64,000 bases of DNA from Priestia endophytica DSM 13796. Its GTDB lineage: Bacteria; Bacillota; Bacilli; Bacillales; Bacillaceae_H. Of the stretch, positions 1-10,546 are shown one piece after another. Position numbers and translations under genes: made by a program. The notes beneath the pieces were generated by a model. It worked only from the letters and a program-made list of their open reading frames with translations, was not told the DNA's origin and searched no databases. The stretch is taken from the NCBI RefSeq assembly GCF_900115845.1, contig NZ_FOXX01000003.1, forward strand, positions 373,865 to 437,864, read 5' to 3'. Position 1 is the first letter of the stretch; every line of letters starts with the position of its first letter.

Positions 1-229
1 GTATCTCTTCCTCCATAAAACATTCCCGTATAAACCAAAGATTGTTTACTTTCACTTCAATGCCTGTCTCTTCCATACACTCCCTCTTTAGCGTATTATC
101 TAAGGTTTCTCCAATTCTTTGTCCTCCACCTGGAAGAAGATGATAAATCTCCTCCCCCTCTTTATAAGTTGTTACTAATAACTTTCCATTATGTATTAAT
201 ATAGCTTTTGCTGAATTCTTCAGTCTCAT
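1..229 (-). CDS. NUDIX hydrolase, 3' end cut off by window edge
   Basis: Only the first 76 codons are in the window. The protein begins MRLKNSAKAILIHNGKLLV and contains a full NUDIX box (GX5EX7REUXEEXGU): the glycine is in GGQRIGE and the core reads RECMEETGI. This family hydrolyses nucleoside diphosphates linked to another group; the substrate cannot be told from the box. The ATG at 229 is chosen because AGGTG lies six bases upstream; an in-frame ATG at 235 touches the same AGGTG and is less likely. The gene is probably its own unit, as the next gene on this strand ends with a hairpin at 315-354. Confidence 0.85.
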   Translation of the reverse strand, partial: MRLKNSAKAILIHNGKLLVTTYKEGEEIYHLLPGGGQRIGETLDNTLKRECMEETGIEVKVNNLWFIRECFMEEEI

Positions 230-314
230 CTTCATCACCTGTTTATTTTCTTTAAAAATAAATTTAATTCCACTAATCCTTATTTCACTTTTTCGTTACA
301 ACCGCTTATACAAA

Positions 315-354
315 TAGAAGCTGTTAGAAGAAATCATCATTCCAACAGCTTCTA
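315..354 (-). terminator. Hairpin after the TetR/membrane-protein pair
   Basis: Perfect 11-bp arms TAGAAGCTGTT (315-325) and AACAGCTTCTA (344-354), just past the stop of the membrane protein at 357. The T tract that follows on the minus strand is short (TTTG), so termination strength is uncertain. Confidence 0.55.
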
Positions 355-356
355 AA

Positions 357-749
357 TTAGCTTTGACACCTTTTATCTTTATTCGTTTGTTTTTCTATTG
401 TAAATCCTGAAAGAAGAATGAAAGAATAAGCTAATAAAAGCCAAGAACCGAAAATTCTATCCATTCTACTATCCAAATTTATAAAGATATCTGAGAAATA
501 AATTAAAGATACAACATCAAGTAACATACCTGGTAAAGCGATTAAAATGGCTGCTTTTAATCGATTATATGAATCTAATTGTTTGTATCTATAAATGGGT
601 AAAGTAAGAATTAATATGAAAGGAATAACCAAAATATATGAAGCGACTAACAATACGGGGGTTTCTAGCGAGAAGAAAAAATGTCCTAAAAATCTAAATA
701 AAGCTGTGGCTCCTAACCAAACTAAAAATCCCCAAGTTAGAAAAAACAT
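357..749 (-). CDS. Small four-helix membrane protein, DUF5367-like
   Basis: A 130-residue very hydrophobic protein with about four membrane segments (roughly residues 4-24, 29-52, 63-86 and 100-118) and a charged tail. The start is supported by AAAGGAG ten bases upstream. It follows the TetR gene by 24 bp and surely shares its transcript. Membrane proteins of this size paired with a TetR regulator are common in bacilli; the DUF5367 label is from memory of the family's look and is tentative. Function is unknown; being the likely target of the adjacent repressor suggests an efflux or envelope-stress role, but that is inference. Confidence 0.7.
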   Translation of the reverse strand: MFFLTWGFLVWLGATALFRFLGHFFFSLETPVLLVASYILVIPFILILTLPIYRYKQLDSYNRLKAAILIALPGMLLDVVSLIYFSDIFINLDSRMDRIFGSWLLLAYSFILLSGFTIEKQTNKDKRCQS

Positions 750-773
750 ATTCTCTCACTCTCCTTTTGAGGT

Positions 774-1385
774 TTAACCCTCTGCTCTATAAGATTGAAC
801 AGATTCTACTTGCTTTATGAAGAGGGACTCAAGACCTTTAAATACACGCTCTGCATCAAAATCTTCAACCATTAAAGATTGTATGGCCAAACCATCTATT
901 AACGCATTCATGAGGGTGCTCCATACTTCTATTGAAAGGCCATAAAATTCATTTGCTCCTATTAATGCTTCCATCTGTTGTTGAAGAGATTTATTTTCAT
1001 ATTTCAACAATTCACTAATAAGTTCTTTAACTTTATCATTGTGTAGCCCTGTTACAATTAGTGATAGAAATAAAGGATGATAGAAAGAACCTTTCGTATT
1101 TCTGTTATAAGCAGATTTCATGGCAGCTTGAATCCACTCTAATCCTTGTTTTTTAGATACTTTTTTCTTTTCCTCTAACTCTTCCCATGATGTTTCACAC
1201 ATATCCTTTACAATCTCAATCATAAGCTGTTCTTTTGTTTTAAAATGGTAATATACAGTGCCTTGTGTTACACCTGCACCTTCTGCTACTGCTTTTAAAG
1301 TCAATTTATTTATCCCATTTTCTACTATGCATTTCTTTGCAGATTGGATTAGATCTTTTTTTGTAATCACATTCGGCTCGGCCAT
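774..1385 (-). CDS. TetR/AcrR family transcriptional regulator
   Basis: 203 residues. The N-terminal TetR helix-turn-helix spans about residues 9-55 with the typical core AGVTQGTVYYHFKTKEQL. The C-terminal ligand domain is all-helical and gives no ligand. GGAGAGG is placed well for the ATG at 1385. The membrane-protein gene follows after 24 bp, so the regulator probably represses its own two-gene operon. The leader (about 1405-1425) has a short inverted repeat GTTA-gtccaa-TAAC that could be the operator, and a perfect 20-bp palindrome lies at 1605-1624. Confidence 0.9.
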   Translation of the reverse strand: MAEPNVITKKDLIQSAKKCIVENGINKLTLKAVAEGAGVTQGTVYYHFKTKEQLMIEIVKDMCETSWEELEEKKKVSKKQGLEWIQAAMKSAYNRNTKGSFYHPLFLSLIVTGLHNDKVKELISELLKYENKSLQQQMEALIGANEFYGLSIEVWSTLMNALIDGLAIQSLMVEDFDAERVFKGLESLFIKQVESVQSYRAEG

Positions 1386-1906
1386 ATGAACCTCTCCTTT
1401 ATTTAATTGTTAGTCCAATAACTAGGATAGGAGATAAGCAATAACAAGAAATTCTTCTATTTTTTATATCCTTATACTGCTTTGCAACCCCTCCACTATC
1501 AAGCATTTTCTTACGAACACTCCTATAAGGAGAAAGCATTTCTTTCTTCTTAGGTTGTGATCTCTCTAAAAAGGATAAATATCAGGATTTTCAAAAAACG
1601 CTTTAGTTAGTTATATAACTAACTTGAGTACATAAGTAAGAAATAGATGAATATCATATACATGAGTACCGTTTCTTATCAAACGTGATGCTATATTTCT
1701 GTATTTCTTAAAGATAATAGCCTAGATTCAACGCCCTACATTAAGAGATCCATTCCTATTCACCATATTTTAATTAACTAAAATATAAAATGGTAACCAA
1801 TGTATTGTCAACATATTTTTGAATAAATGTATTATATATACATATAGAAATACGTTAGGTTTGCTCTACGGAAAAAGCTAATTGGTGTTTATCCTATGTC
1901 GCAATA
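1386..1906. other. Non-coding stretch upstream of the tetR gene
   Basis: No open frame with a ribosome binding site was found on either strand. It holds the presumed tetR promoter and the palindrome at 1605-1624. The rest is AT-rich with no clear signal. Confidence 0.5.
1605..1624. repeat. Perfect 20-bp palindrome
   Basis: AGTTAGTTATATAACTAACT equals its own reverse complement. It lies 220 bp upstream of tetR and has no T tract, so it looks more like a protein-binding site than a terminator. No gene is close enough to assign it with confidence. Confidence 0.6.
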
Positions 1907-1951
1907 GAAAAAAGCCTGAAAGAAACTGTCCATGAGTTATCTTCAGGCTTT
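1907..1951 (-). terminator. Terminator downstream of the Crh-like gene
   Basis: On the minus strand, AAAGCCTGAA pairs with TTCAGGCTTT and is followed by a run of Ts. It lies about 220 bp past the stop of the HPr-like gene. Confidence 0.6.
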
Positions 1952-2172
1952 CTATATGAAAAATTTGCATCCTAGTAATTGTCACAGCATTCTTTATCAT
2001 CAATTTAGTAAAGAAGAAGATATTCTCTTTGTTTAATTGAAGCAAGTAGTGGAACGAAAATCCAGCAAGTTACGATCTAAGAGAAGTTCTACTTTCTTGA
2101 TCTCCTTTTCTATTATCCTCACTATTTCCTACATTAACAAGCTTTTCATCGGTTAGATTTTTACTTTGTTTT

Positions 2173-2454
2173 TTAACTTCTATGCATAGGAGTTTGTGAG
2201 TTACTATTTAAAAGAAATTCTTCTAAAATTCGGTTTGCCTCCCATTCATCTCCCCCGTTTACCATTAAGGTGACTTCATCTCCCTCTTTAATAACTAAAT
2301 CCATGATTTCCATAAGATCTTTTCCATTTGCTGTTTTTCCATTCTTAGAAAGCATTATTTCACTTTTAAATGATGAAGCCTTACGCACAAATATTGCTGT
2401 ATGTCTAGCTTGAAGTCCACGAGGAAGCTGAACAGTAAGCTTTTTCATTAACAT
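2173..2454 (-). CDS. Crh-like HPr-family protein with Gln15 and Asp46
   Basis: 93 residues, aligning end to end with HPr/Crh. In HPr, His15 takes phosphate from PTS enzyme I. Here that position is Gln (GLQAR), as in Crh of Bacillus subtilis, so it should not carry sugar-transport phosphate. The regulatory serine 46, which HPr kinase phosphorylates in HPr and Crh, is Asp (NGKDLMEIM), which could mimic the phosphorylated state. Position 18, normally Pro, is His; Arg17 is kept. Start ATG 2454 has AAGGTG seven bases upstream. The gene stands alone. The family is clear; a permanently active CcpA co-effector role is inference only. Confidence 0.85.
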   Translation of the reverse strand: MLMKKLTVQLPRGLQARHTAIFVRKASSFKSEIMLSKNGKTANGKDLMEIMDLVIKEGDEVTLMVNGGDEWEANRILEEFLLNSNSQTPMHRS

Positions 2455-2628
2455 CTTCTCTCACCTTATTTCTATAGCTATATTTATCACTTTCATTTAT
2501 ATAAGCTAGAAAGATAGAGGATTAGTGTATTTTATTTTTGGTCTCTTTACTAAATAAAACGTAAAAGCCTCTCCATAAACTCCGTAACTCCTCTTTCACT
2601 TTCTATTCATTATGATCTTAATTCCGAC

Positions 2629-3618
<990 letters not shown>

Positions 3619-3822
3619 TCATCTTCCTTTCCCTTGTATGATTGTTACTTTGAACTTTCACACGATTTATCTGTTTTCGTATTCTTATTATGAAATAAAC
3701 AAGAGAGAAACCGTTATCACATTCATTGCAAATGTTTGCCTAATCCTCTCACAGCTATTTATACAATAAACAAATATACCTTATAATAAAGCTAGTAAGA
3801 ATGAAGGAATAAGGAGAATGCT

Positions 3823-4735
3823 ATGTTTGAACACGTATATAAACAAAACGATGAGCTTGCAAAAGTCATTAAGCATTATTCTAAGAAAGACGGTATTTAT
3901 CAGACCGCTATCCCATCGCTATTTTTCATTAACGAATCTCATATTACTGAGCCGCTTCATGTTGTTTACAAGCCTTCTTTTTGCGTTATTGTTCAAGGTG
4001 AAAAAGAAGTGCTTCTAGCACAAGAACGCTTTAAATACGGGCCTGCTGATTACCTTGTGTCATCTGTTGACTTACCTGTGACAGGGCAAGTTATAAAAGC
4101 TTCTTCACATGCATGCTCCATATTTAGCTCTCAAACTTGAATTTACGCCAAATCAAATCTTAGATGTTTTGAATAGCTGCGAAAATCAAGTTCGTCATAG
4201 GAAAGATCCAAAGCGAGCATTATTTGTTAGTCAAACAGAACCATCCCTATTAGATGCGGTTACAAGGCTAGTTCGTCTATTAGACAGTCCAGAAGACATT
4301 CCAACGCTTGCTCCCCTATTCATGAAGGAAATTCTGTATAAGATTCTAAAAGGTAAGCATGGTGCTACACTCGAACAAATCGCAATAGAAGGCAGCGATA
4401 CTTACAAAATCAGAGATGTTATTGAACATATTATCCATAACTATGATTCCCCTCTGCGCATTCAAGATCTTGCTGAAAGAGCAAATATGAGCGTTTCGTC
4501 ATTTCACCGCCATTTTAAAGAAGTCACAGCTATGAGTCCTATTCAGTTTCAAAAACAGTTGAGACTACAAGAAGCCCGACTCCTACTATTAGCAGAGTCA
4601 TCAGATGCCGGTGAAGTAGCCTTCAGAGTCGGCTATGAAAGTCCATCACAGTTCAGTCGGGAATATTCTCGTATGTTTGGATTTCCACCAAGAGAAGATA
4701 TCAAACGTATACGTGCTCAAAAAATAAACGCATAA
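3823..4735 (+). pseudogene. AraC-family regulator, frameshifted by a 4-bp duplication
   Basis: The first frame (3823-4140) encodes an AraC_N effector domain with the motif KPSFCVIVQGEKEV. The second (from 4109 to 4735) encodes the rest of that domain and two C-terminal helix-turn-helix motifs (RIQDLAERANMSVSSFHRHF and VAFRVGYESPSQFSREY). The break is the tandem CATGCATG at 4108-4115. Removing one CATG restores a single frame reading SSHAPYLALKLEF and a protein of about 302 residues, normal for the family. The ribosome site AAGGAG before ATG 3823 is intact. As read, only a fragment lacking DNA-binding helices would be made from it. It could be true decay, a reversible slippage state or a sequencing error. 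Confidence 0.85.
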
Positions 4736-4782
4736 GTCTCCTACGCAACAAAGTTTTCCATGAAAAAACATTAGATCACTAA

Positions 4783-4826
4783 AAAAGCCTTACTCCCCAT
4801 TTTCATGGTAGTAAGGCTTTTCGTTT
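4783..4826 (+). terminator. Terminator after the AraC-type gene
   Basis: AAAAGCCTTAC (4783-4793) pairs with GTAAGGCTTTT (4811-4821), followed by CGTTTT. The A-rich left side lets it work on both strands. Confidence 0.85.
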
Positions 4827-4973
4827 TAACTAGGAGAACATTATCCTCTATTATTTTATATCCCAGAATTATGGTTCTTGATATAGCTCAATATAGTTGT
4901 TCTCTTTCTAAAGAAGAAATATATAGAATAATCCTTTGTTTCTTAAATGATTTCCACTAAGAAAGTTAGCAAT

Positions 4974-5390
4974 TTAAATGTAAAATTCCATGTGTGCTTT
5001 ATCTTCTTTATAATACTCTAAACGATCTTGTAGACTCCCTGTATGAAATTCAAATTTATGTCCATCAGGATCTGTAAAGTATATGGATTTCTTGTCTCTC
5101 TCGTCTCTTTCCCTTCCAGATAAAATATGGACATTATTTTTTATTAGCAGCTTTTTAAAATTTTCAAATTCTTTATCGTTCACCGTAAATGCAATGTGAG
5201 TATAGGAATGTTGAATCTCATTTCTTGGAATATCTTCCTCTGTATTTAAGGCAATCCATAAACCATTTAAATCGAAATAAGCTAGCTTTCTTCCTTTAAC
5301 AAGTAATTTAGCTTGAAGTATATTTTCATAGAAATGTATAGATGAGTCTAAGTTCGAAACCGAAAAACAGATATGATTGATATTTAACAC
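4974..5390 (-). CDS. fosB: FosB metallothiol transferase (fosfomycin resistance)
   Basis: 138 residues of the vicinal-oxygen-chelate fold. It matches FosB throughout, including [50 protein letters not shown] and [15 protein letters not shown]. Metal ligands are His6, His65 and Glu114, equal to His7/His66/Glu115 of known FosB proteins. FosB opens the fosfomycin epoxide using bacillithiol and a divalent metal. The start is GTG 5390, supported by GGAGGGG seven bases upstream. It has no obvious operon partner. Confidence 0.93.
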   Translation of the reverse strand: MLNINHICFSVSNLDSSIHFYENILQAKLLVKGRKLAYFDLNGLWIALNTEEDIPRNEIQHSYTHIAFTVNDKEFENFKKLLIKNNVHILSGRERDERDKKSIYFTDPDGHKFEFHTGSLQDRLEYYKEDKAHMEFYI

Positions 5391-5558
5391 TGCTTATCCC
5401 CTCCATCACTTTGGATATAGTATACAATAGAAATTTCAAAATATCTTTTCACTCTATCCTTCATATAAACTAATTAAGGTTTTTCTCTTTCCCAACAGTG
5501 TAATTTAGCTTACAACTGTTACCCCCCATTCACTAAAACCATTTTAGCTATAAGATAA

Positions 5559-6767
5559 TTAATGCATCATACGCCAATTCTTAGCCTTCATAAAGATAAA
5601 GAGAGAAAAAACCACTCCCATAGCAGCAAATCCAAATAATAAGTAGCGAACAGAAATACCTAATGTCATTAAAAAGGAAAACAACGTCTGAGAAATAGGA
5701 TCGAAGGCTGTTTGAGCTAAGAAAACAATTCCCATAACTCTTCCCATCATTTTTGGATCTGTGTGCTCTTGAATCATCACATCTGTTGGTATAAAGGTCA
5801 TGAAACCTAAGAAACCAATTAAACTCACCATTGGAATGAGGCCCCATATAGAAGGGATTTGACTGAACACACACATAAGAATTGCGCTTGTTATTAATGA
5901 ATTTAATGTTAACTTCCCGCGATTTTTATGAAGTGTAACGATCAGTAACATCACTGTAGCTACGAGAGAACCTATTGAAAAACCTGCCTCTAGAAAGCTT
6001 AAGTGAAGAGCTGTCCCCCCCTCTTCTTTCGCTAAGAGAGGTAAGCTTAGAAAAAGAGGTCCAAAAATGAAGAAATTAATGACAATGATAATTCCGATTC
6101 CTACTATATATAAAGGTGAAGCCCGAACATAATTATACCCTTCTTGAAGTTCTCTAAAAACTGTACTTTTTTCCCCAGTAGACAAAGGTTTTTCATCCTT
6201 AATAATAGTGGGAAAAACAAGCAATGAATAAATTAACATACTAATCATGCTTATGATAAAAGTAACAGAAAAGGAATAGTAGTTAATTAAAGCTCCCGCA
6301 ATGACTGGTCCTATTAAAAAAACTAACTCTTGAGAACTATGGATCATTGTATTTGCGCCTTGAAGCTCCTTTTTCTCTACTAGCACTGGTATTAAAGAAG
6401 ACAAAGCAGGAAAAAACAGTCCATCCAAACAACCAAGTAGAAACGAAACAACTAAGAGGATAGGAAATGTAAGATTTCCATCAAGATAAGCATAAAGGAG
6501 AACCCCTATAAGAATGGTTTTTGCTATTCCTGTGCTAAAAAGGATTTTAGACTTTTGGGTGCGATCGGCCATTACTCCCCCCACTATCATTGTGAACATA
6601 CGTGGCAACGAGGCAATGGCTAAAAGAAGCCCCATATATTGCGGTTGTTTTAACTGATCAACTATATACCAAGATATAGTGAGGAGAAACATGGAATAAC
6701 CTAATACTGAAAAAAGTTCAGCACCTAAAAGAAACATAAATTTTTTATTTTTTGACAAAGTATACAT
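5559..6767 (-). CDS. MFS transporter, DHA3 (MFS_3) type exporter
   Basis: 402 residues with about 12 membrane segments and the family loop motif GGVMADRTQKSKIL between helices 2 and 3. Overall resemblance is to the MFS_3 group of macrolide, drug or siderophore exporters, with the usual LLGCLDGLFFPALSSLIPVL. The substrate cannot be read from sequence. AAGGAG precedes ATG 6767. The upstream region (6820-6850) contains AGTTAACT and similar short inverted sequences that could be an operator shared with the divergent glycosyltransferase. Confidence 0.85.
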   Translation of the reverse strand: MYTLSKNKKFMFLLGAELFSVLGYSMFLLTISWYIVDQLKQPQYMGLLLAIASLPRMFTMIVGGVMADRTQKSKILFSTGIAKTILIGVLLYAYLDGNLTFPILLVVSFLLGCLDGLFFPALSSLIPVLVEKKELQGANTMIHSSQELVFLIGPVIAGALINYYSFSVTFIISMISMLIYSLLVFPTIIKDEKPLSTGEKSTVFRELQEGYNYVRASPLYIVGIGIIIVINFFIFGPLFLSLPLLAKEEGGTALHLSFLEAGFSIGSLVATVMLLIVTLHKNRGKLTLNSLITSAILMCVFSQIPSIWGLIPMVSLIGFLGFMTFIPTDVMIQEHTDPKMMGRVMGIVFLAQTAFDPISQTLFSFLMTLGISVRYLLFGFAAMGVVFSLFIFMKAKNWRMMH

Positions 6768-7030
6768 TAGAAATCTCCTTGTATAAACACGTTATTTTCA
6801 GGTTTGTTTCTTTAAATTAAAATAATTAAGTTAAGTTAACTAAACTATATTTATGTTATATCTCATTTATTCTCTTGTCAATATCTAGTTAATAAGAAGT
6901 TAAATATATTCACACCTTACTTTTCAATAGAAATCCCCTGGACATTTTTACCTAAAAAAAAGATAGATTTTTAGAATTAGTAGGAGTAAAATACTACTTA
7001 TGTAAAATTATCAATATCAGAGGTAAACAA

Positions 7031-8383
7031 ATGCAACCGAATTTATCACCTATAAAACCTAGTTTCAAACCTAGAAATAATCGATTTTATGTAACCGTTA
7101 CTACGAAATTTTGGGTAAGTCATGCCCTAGCAATTGGATGGACTATTTTTGCTTTGTACCTTTCCTTGCCATGGCTAAGAGACTTATCCTCTATCGTTTC
7201 TCTTCCACTAGCAATCTTAATTATTGGAGGAATAGCCTATGTCCCAGGTTATATGAATGCTTTTCTTATAGCGAGTTTATTATTAGATAGACAACCTGTC
7301 TTAAGGGATCAATATCCTTCTGATTCAGTGACAATGCTCATTGCCGCTTATAATGAGGAAAAGTCTATTTTCAACACATTACAATATGTAGCTAATCAAG
7401 ATTATTTGGGAAAAATACATATAATTGTGATTAATAATAATTCAACAGATCATACAGATCAAGAAATTATAAGAGCAAAAAAAGAATTAAACTTAGATAT
7501 TACTCTGTTACATGAATATAAGCCTGGCAAATTTCATGCCTTGAACAAAGGCTTGCAGCATGTGATGACTCCATATGTAATTACGTTAGATGCGGATACG
7601 TTGCTTCATCCATCTTCTATTCGTTATCTTGTATCAAGAATTAAAAATAGCCCTTCTAACGTATCTGCAGTAGCTGGATCTATGCTTGTCCGTAACAGTC
7701 GTGAAACCATTTGGACTAGAATACAAGAGTGGGACTATTTTCTAGGGATCGCTTCTATAAAAAGACTGCAAGGATTATACCAAGGTACACTTGTTGCACA
7801 AGGTGCTTTTAGCTTATATAAAACGGAGTGTGTACGAGAAGTTCAAGGCTGGCCAGATGCTATTGGAGAAGACATCGTCTTAACGTGGAGACTCTTACAC
7901 AATCAATGGAAAGTATATTTCGAACCTTTAGCTGTAGCTTTTACAGATGCCCCTCCTACGCTTAGCCATTTTGTTAAGCAGCGCTCACGATGGGCAAGAG
8001 GAATGATTGAAGGCTTAATCGAAATTAAACCATGGAACCAACCACAGTTGTATACAAAATATCTCACAGGAATCAACTTTATGATGCCGTATTTAGATTT
8101 TGTTTATACTTTTTGCTGGATTCCGGGATTGATTCTCGCTTTCTTTGGTTTCTATTGGATTGTAGGACCCTTAACTCTCTTAGTTTTACCCCTAACTATC
8201 ATTAGTTATAGTTTGCTTTATACTTATCAAAGAAACTATGTATTTAAAAATCTTGGCTTAAAAGTAAGGAGGAACACATTAGGATTTATCTTATTTGTTC
8301 TTTGTTATCAGATGATTATGTCTCCAGTATCTGTTTGGGGTTATTTACAAGAAATGTTCAAATTAAAACGGGTTTGGAAATAG
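7031..8383 (+). CDS. Membrane GT2 glycosyltransferase
   Basis: 450 residues with two N-terminal membrane segments (about 30-50 and 57-85), a GT-A catalytic domain and three or four C-terminal segments. GT2 signatures: AAYNEE (105-110), DAD (187-189), GED (279-281) and Q(R)SRW (317-321). This layout is that of processive polysaccharide synthases of the PgaC/IcaA and hyaluronan synthase type. Which sugar it uses is unknown, and there are no deacetylase or export partners beside it, so it acts alone or with distant genes. AGAGGT precedes the ATG. Confidence 0.87.
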   Translation: MQPNLSPIKPSFKPRNNRFYVTVTTKFWVSHALAIGWTIFALYLSLPWLRDLSSIVSLPLAILIIGGIAYVPGYMNAFLIASLLLDRQPVLRDQYPSDSVTMLIAAYNEEKSIFNTLQYVANQDYLGKIHIIVINNNSTDHTDQEIIRAKKELNLDITLLHEYKPGKFHALNKGLQHVMTPYVITLDADTLLHPSSIRYLVSRIKNSPSNVSAVAGSMLVRNSRETIWTRIQEWDYFLGIASIKRLQGLYQGTLVAQGAFSLYKTECVREVQGWPDAIGEDIVLTWRLLHNQWKVYFEPLAVAFTDAPPTLSHFVKQRSRWARGMIEGLIEIKPWNQPQLYTKYLTGINFMMPYLDFVYTFCWIPGLILAFFGFYWIVGPLTLLVLPLTIISYSLLYTYQRNYVFKNLGLKVRRNTLGFILFVLCYQMIMSPVSVWGYLQEMFKLKRVWK

Positions 8384-8695
8384 ACTTAGTTTTTTGAACT
8401 TATATGATATCTATTATTTAGGTAAAACAAAAAGGCTTTAGGTGGAATAAACTAAAGCTTGTTACTTTTGTTACATGACAATGTGCCAGCTGAAAAGATA
8501 ACATAAATGAATCCCTCAAAATTTTTCACTCGTAGAACTAATGTTATATTATTAGAAAATGTTCACATGATACTTTCTAGAGGTATTAAAAAATGAACTG
8601 AACCATAAAAAGACAATCTTACTTGTAAGATTGTCTTTTTATCTTCTTTCAACTGTCCGGCAGATTAATACCCCTTCTGCGCTTTCTCAGTTATT
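8384..8695. other. Convergent intergenic region
   Basis: Between the glycosyltransferase and the ABC exporter. It holds a weak hairpin GCTTTAG/CTAAAGC (8435-8458) for the plus strand and the strong one at 8607-8640. No small gene seen. Confidence 0.6.
8607..8640. terminator. Bidirectional terminator
   Basis: A near-perfect palindrome: AAAAAGACAATCTTAC pairs with GTAAGATTGTCTTTTT. The A and T tracts on either side make it usable for both convergent genes. Confidence 0.9.
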
Positions 8696-10546
8696 TCAAC
8701 TCACATGACCTTGACCATGCTGGTTATTATAGAGGTTAGCATAAAACCCATTCTTCTCTAATAACTCTTCATGTGATCCCTCTTCCATAATCTTGCCGTT
8801 GTTAATAACTAGAATAGTATCTGCATCTTTAATTGTACTAAGTCGATGAGCAATTACAAAGCTTGTTCTACCCTTCATTAAAGTTTCCATTGCTTCTTGA
8901 ATATGAAGCTCTGTTCTTGTATCAACACTGCTTGTTGCCTCATCTAATATAAGGATAGAAGGATTCGCAAGCAGGGCTCGAGCAATTGTCAACAGCTGTC
9001 TTTGTCCTTGACTTAAATTACTTCCTTCTGCGCTTAAAGATGTGTCATACCCTTTTGGCAGCTTTCTTATAAAGGAATCTGCATTAGCAAGCCTTGCAGC
9101 GTCTTCTACTTCCTTGTCTGTTGCCTCTAGACGACCATACCGAATATTTTCCCGAATCGTCCCAGAAAACACATAAGCATCTTGCAAAACAAGACCAATT
9201 TGTTTTCTCATCTCCTTCTTGTCTAATGTATATATGTCTTTTCCATCGATTAAAATCTGTCCTGATTGAATATCGTAAAAACGGGTTAATAGATTAATAA
9301 TCGTTGTTTTTCCTGCCCCTGTTGGTCCGACTAGAGCAATCTTTTGACCGGGTTTAGCGTGGAGCGAAAGATTTTTTAATATTGCTACATCCTCATTGTA
9401 ACTGAAATACACATTGTTAAACGTAACGTCCCCTTTAAATTCCGAATGAGATCCTGCATTACTTTTTTCTCCATCCTCAGACTTCATATCTAGTATTTCA
9501 AATACACGTTCAGCTCCTGCAATAGCGGATTGAAGCATATTATATTGGTTAGCGAGCTGGTTAAGCGGTTGACTGAATTGATTGGAATAGTTAAGAAAAC
9601 TAACAATAATACCAATTGTAATCATCTCGTGATAAGCAAAAACCCCACCGCTTACCGCAATAATTAAGAAACTTAAGTTGCGCATTGTATTCATAATAGG
9701 CCCCATTGAGCCAGAAAGACTTTGAGCTTTAACACCAATTGATCTTAGGTTCTCATTCATGTCTTGAAATTCTTCAATAAATTTATCTTCTCTTCCAAAT
9801 CCTTTAACAATTCTTAATCCTGAAATACTTTCCTGCACAAACCCGTTCACTTCTCCTAAACTTTTTTGCTGCTCTGAAAAATAGCGACGCGTATATTTGG
9901 TAATTTGCTTTGTAATGAACACAATGATTGGCACAGTAAGCATTGTAACAAGTGTCATCCAAAGACTTAAACTAAGCATCATTACAATACTACCAACTAA
10001 CATAAAGATACTTGAAATAAGTTGAATGACTGTTTGATTAAGGGTATTTGACACATTTGTAATATCATTTGTTGTTCGGCTCATTAGTTCGCCATGTGTC
10101 TTCTGATCAAAAAATTTAACTGGCAATGCTTGATATTTCTCAAATAAATCTTGCCGCATTTCTCGTACTGTTTCTTGTGATAAACTTGCAGCCGTATATT
10201 GCTGAAGCCATGTAAATACTGCTCCAAGGACATAAATTCCTAACAAGACAAAACTCATTTTTACAAGCCCGTGCCATCGATGTGGAACAATATAGTTATC
10301 AATCATTTTACCGATAAGATATGGACCAAGAAGCAGCAAAAGGGAAGTTATCGCCGTGTAGATGATAACTGACAACAAACTACGGCGTTGCTTTTTTAAA
10401 TACTGCCATATTCTACGTAATGTCCCTTTTACATCCTTAGATTTTTCACCTTTAATTGTGCCTGGTCGTGGACCTTTACCAGGCTGAAGCCCCATTTGTG
10501 CTAGGTTAGTAATGTCTTTGGACCCCCCATGATTATTTGTGCTCAT
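8696..10546 (-). CDS. ABC exporter subunit, canonical ATPase site (YfiC-like)
   Basis: 616 residues: a basic N-terminal tail, a six-helix ABC_membrane domain (about 60-340) and a nucleotide-binding domain. Walker A is GPTGAGKT, signature LSQGQRQ, Walker B ILILDEATSSVD with the catalytic Glu present. The start is set at ATG 10546 with GGGAGG upstream, so it overlaps the previous gene by 14 bp. That gene has an altered Walker B, so the two should form a heterodimeric exporter with one degenerate ATP site, as in YfiB/YfiC, BmrCD or LmrCD. Drug or lipid substrate is unknown. Confidence 0.9.
   Translation of the reverse strand: MSTNNHGGSKDITNLAQMGLQPGKGPRPGTIKGEKSKDVKGTLRRIWQYLKKQRRSLLSVIIYTAITSLLLLLGPYLIGKMIDNYIVPHRWHGLVKMSFVLLGIYVLGAVFTWLQQYTAASLSQETVREMRQDLFEKYQALPVKFFDQKTHGELMSRTTNDITNVSNTLNQTVIQLISSIFMLVGSIVMMLSLSLWMTLVTMLTVPIIVFITKQITKYTRRYFSEQQKSLGEVNGFVQESISGLRIVKGFGREDKFIEEFQDMNENLRSIGVKAQSLSGSMGPIMNTMRNLSFLIIAVSGGVFAYHEMITIGIIVSFLNYSNQFSQPLNQLANQYNMLQSAIAGAERVFEILDMKSEDGEKSNAGSHSEFKGDVTFNNVYFSYNEDVAILKNLSLHAKPGQKIALVGPTGAGKTTIINLLTRFYDIQSGQILIDGKDIYTLDKKEMRKQIGLVLQDAYVFSGTIRENIRYGRLEATDKEVEDAARLANADSFIRKLPKGYDTSLSAEGSNLSQGQRQLLTIARALLANPSILILDEATSSVDTRTELHIQEAMETLMKGRTSFVIAHRLSTIKDADTILVINNGKIMEEGSHEELLEKNGFYANLYNNQHGQGHVS

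Noticed and set aside
2066..2175. Open frame after the Crh-like gene rich in Lys, Asp and Ser
   Set aside because: No start codon or ribosome site, and a stop just upstream; no evidence that it was ever part of the HPr-like protein.
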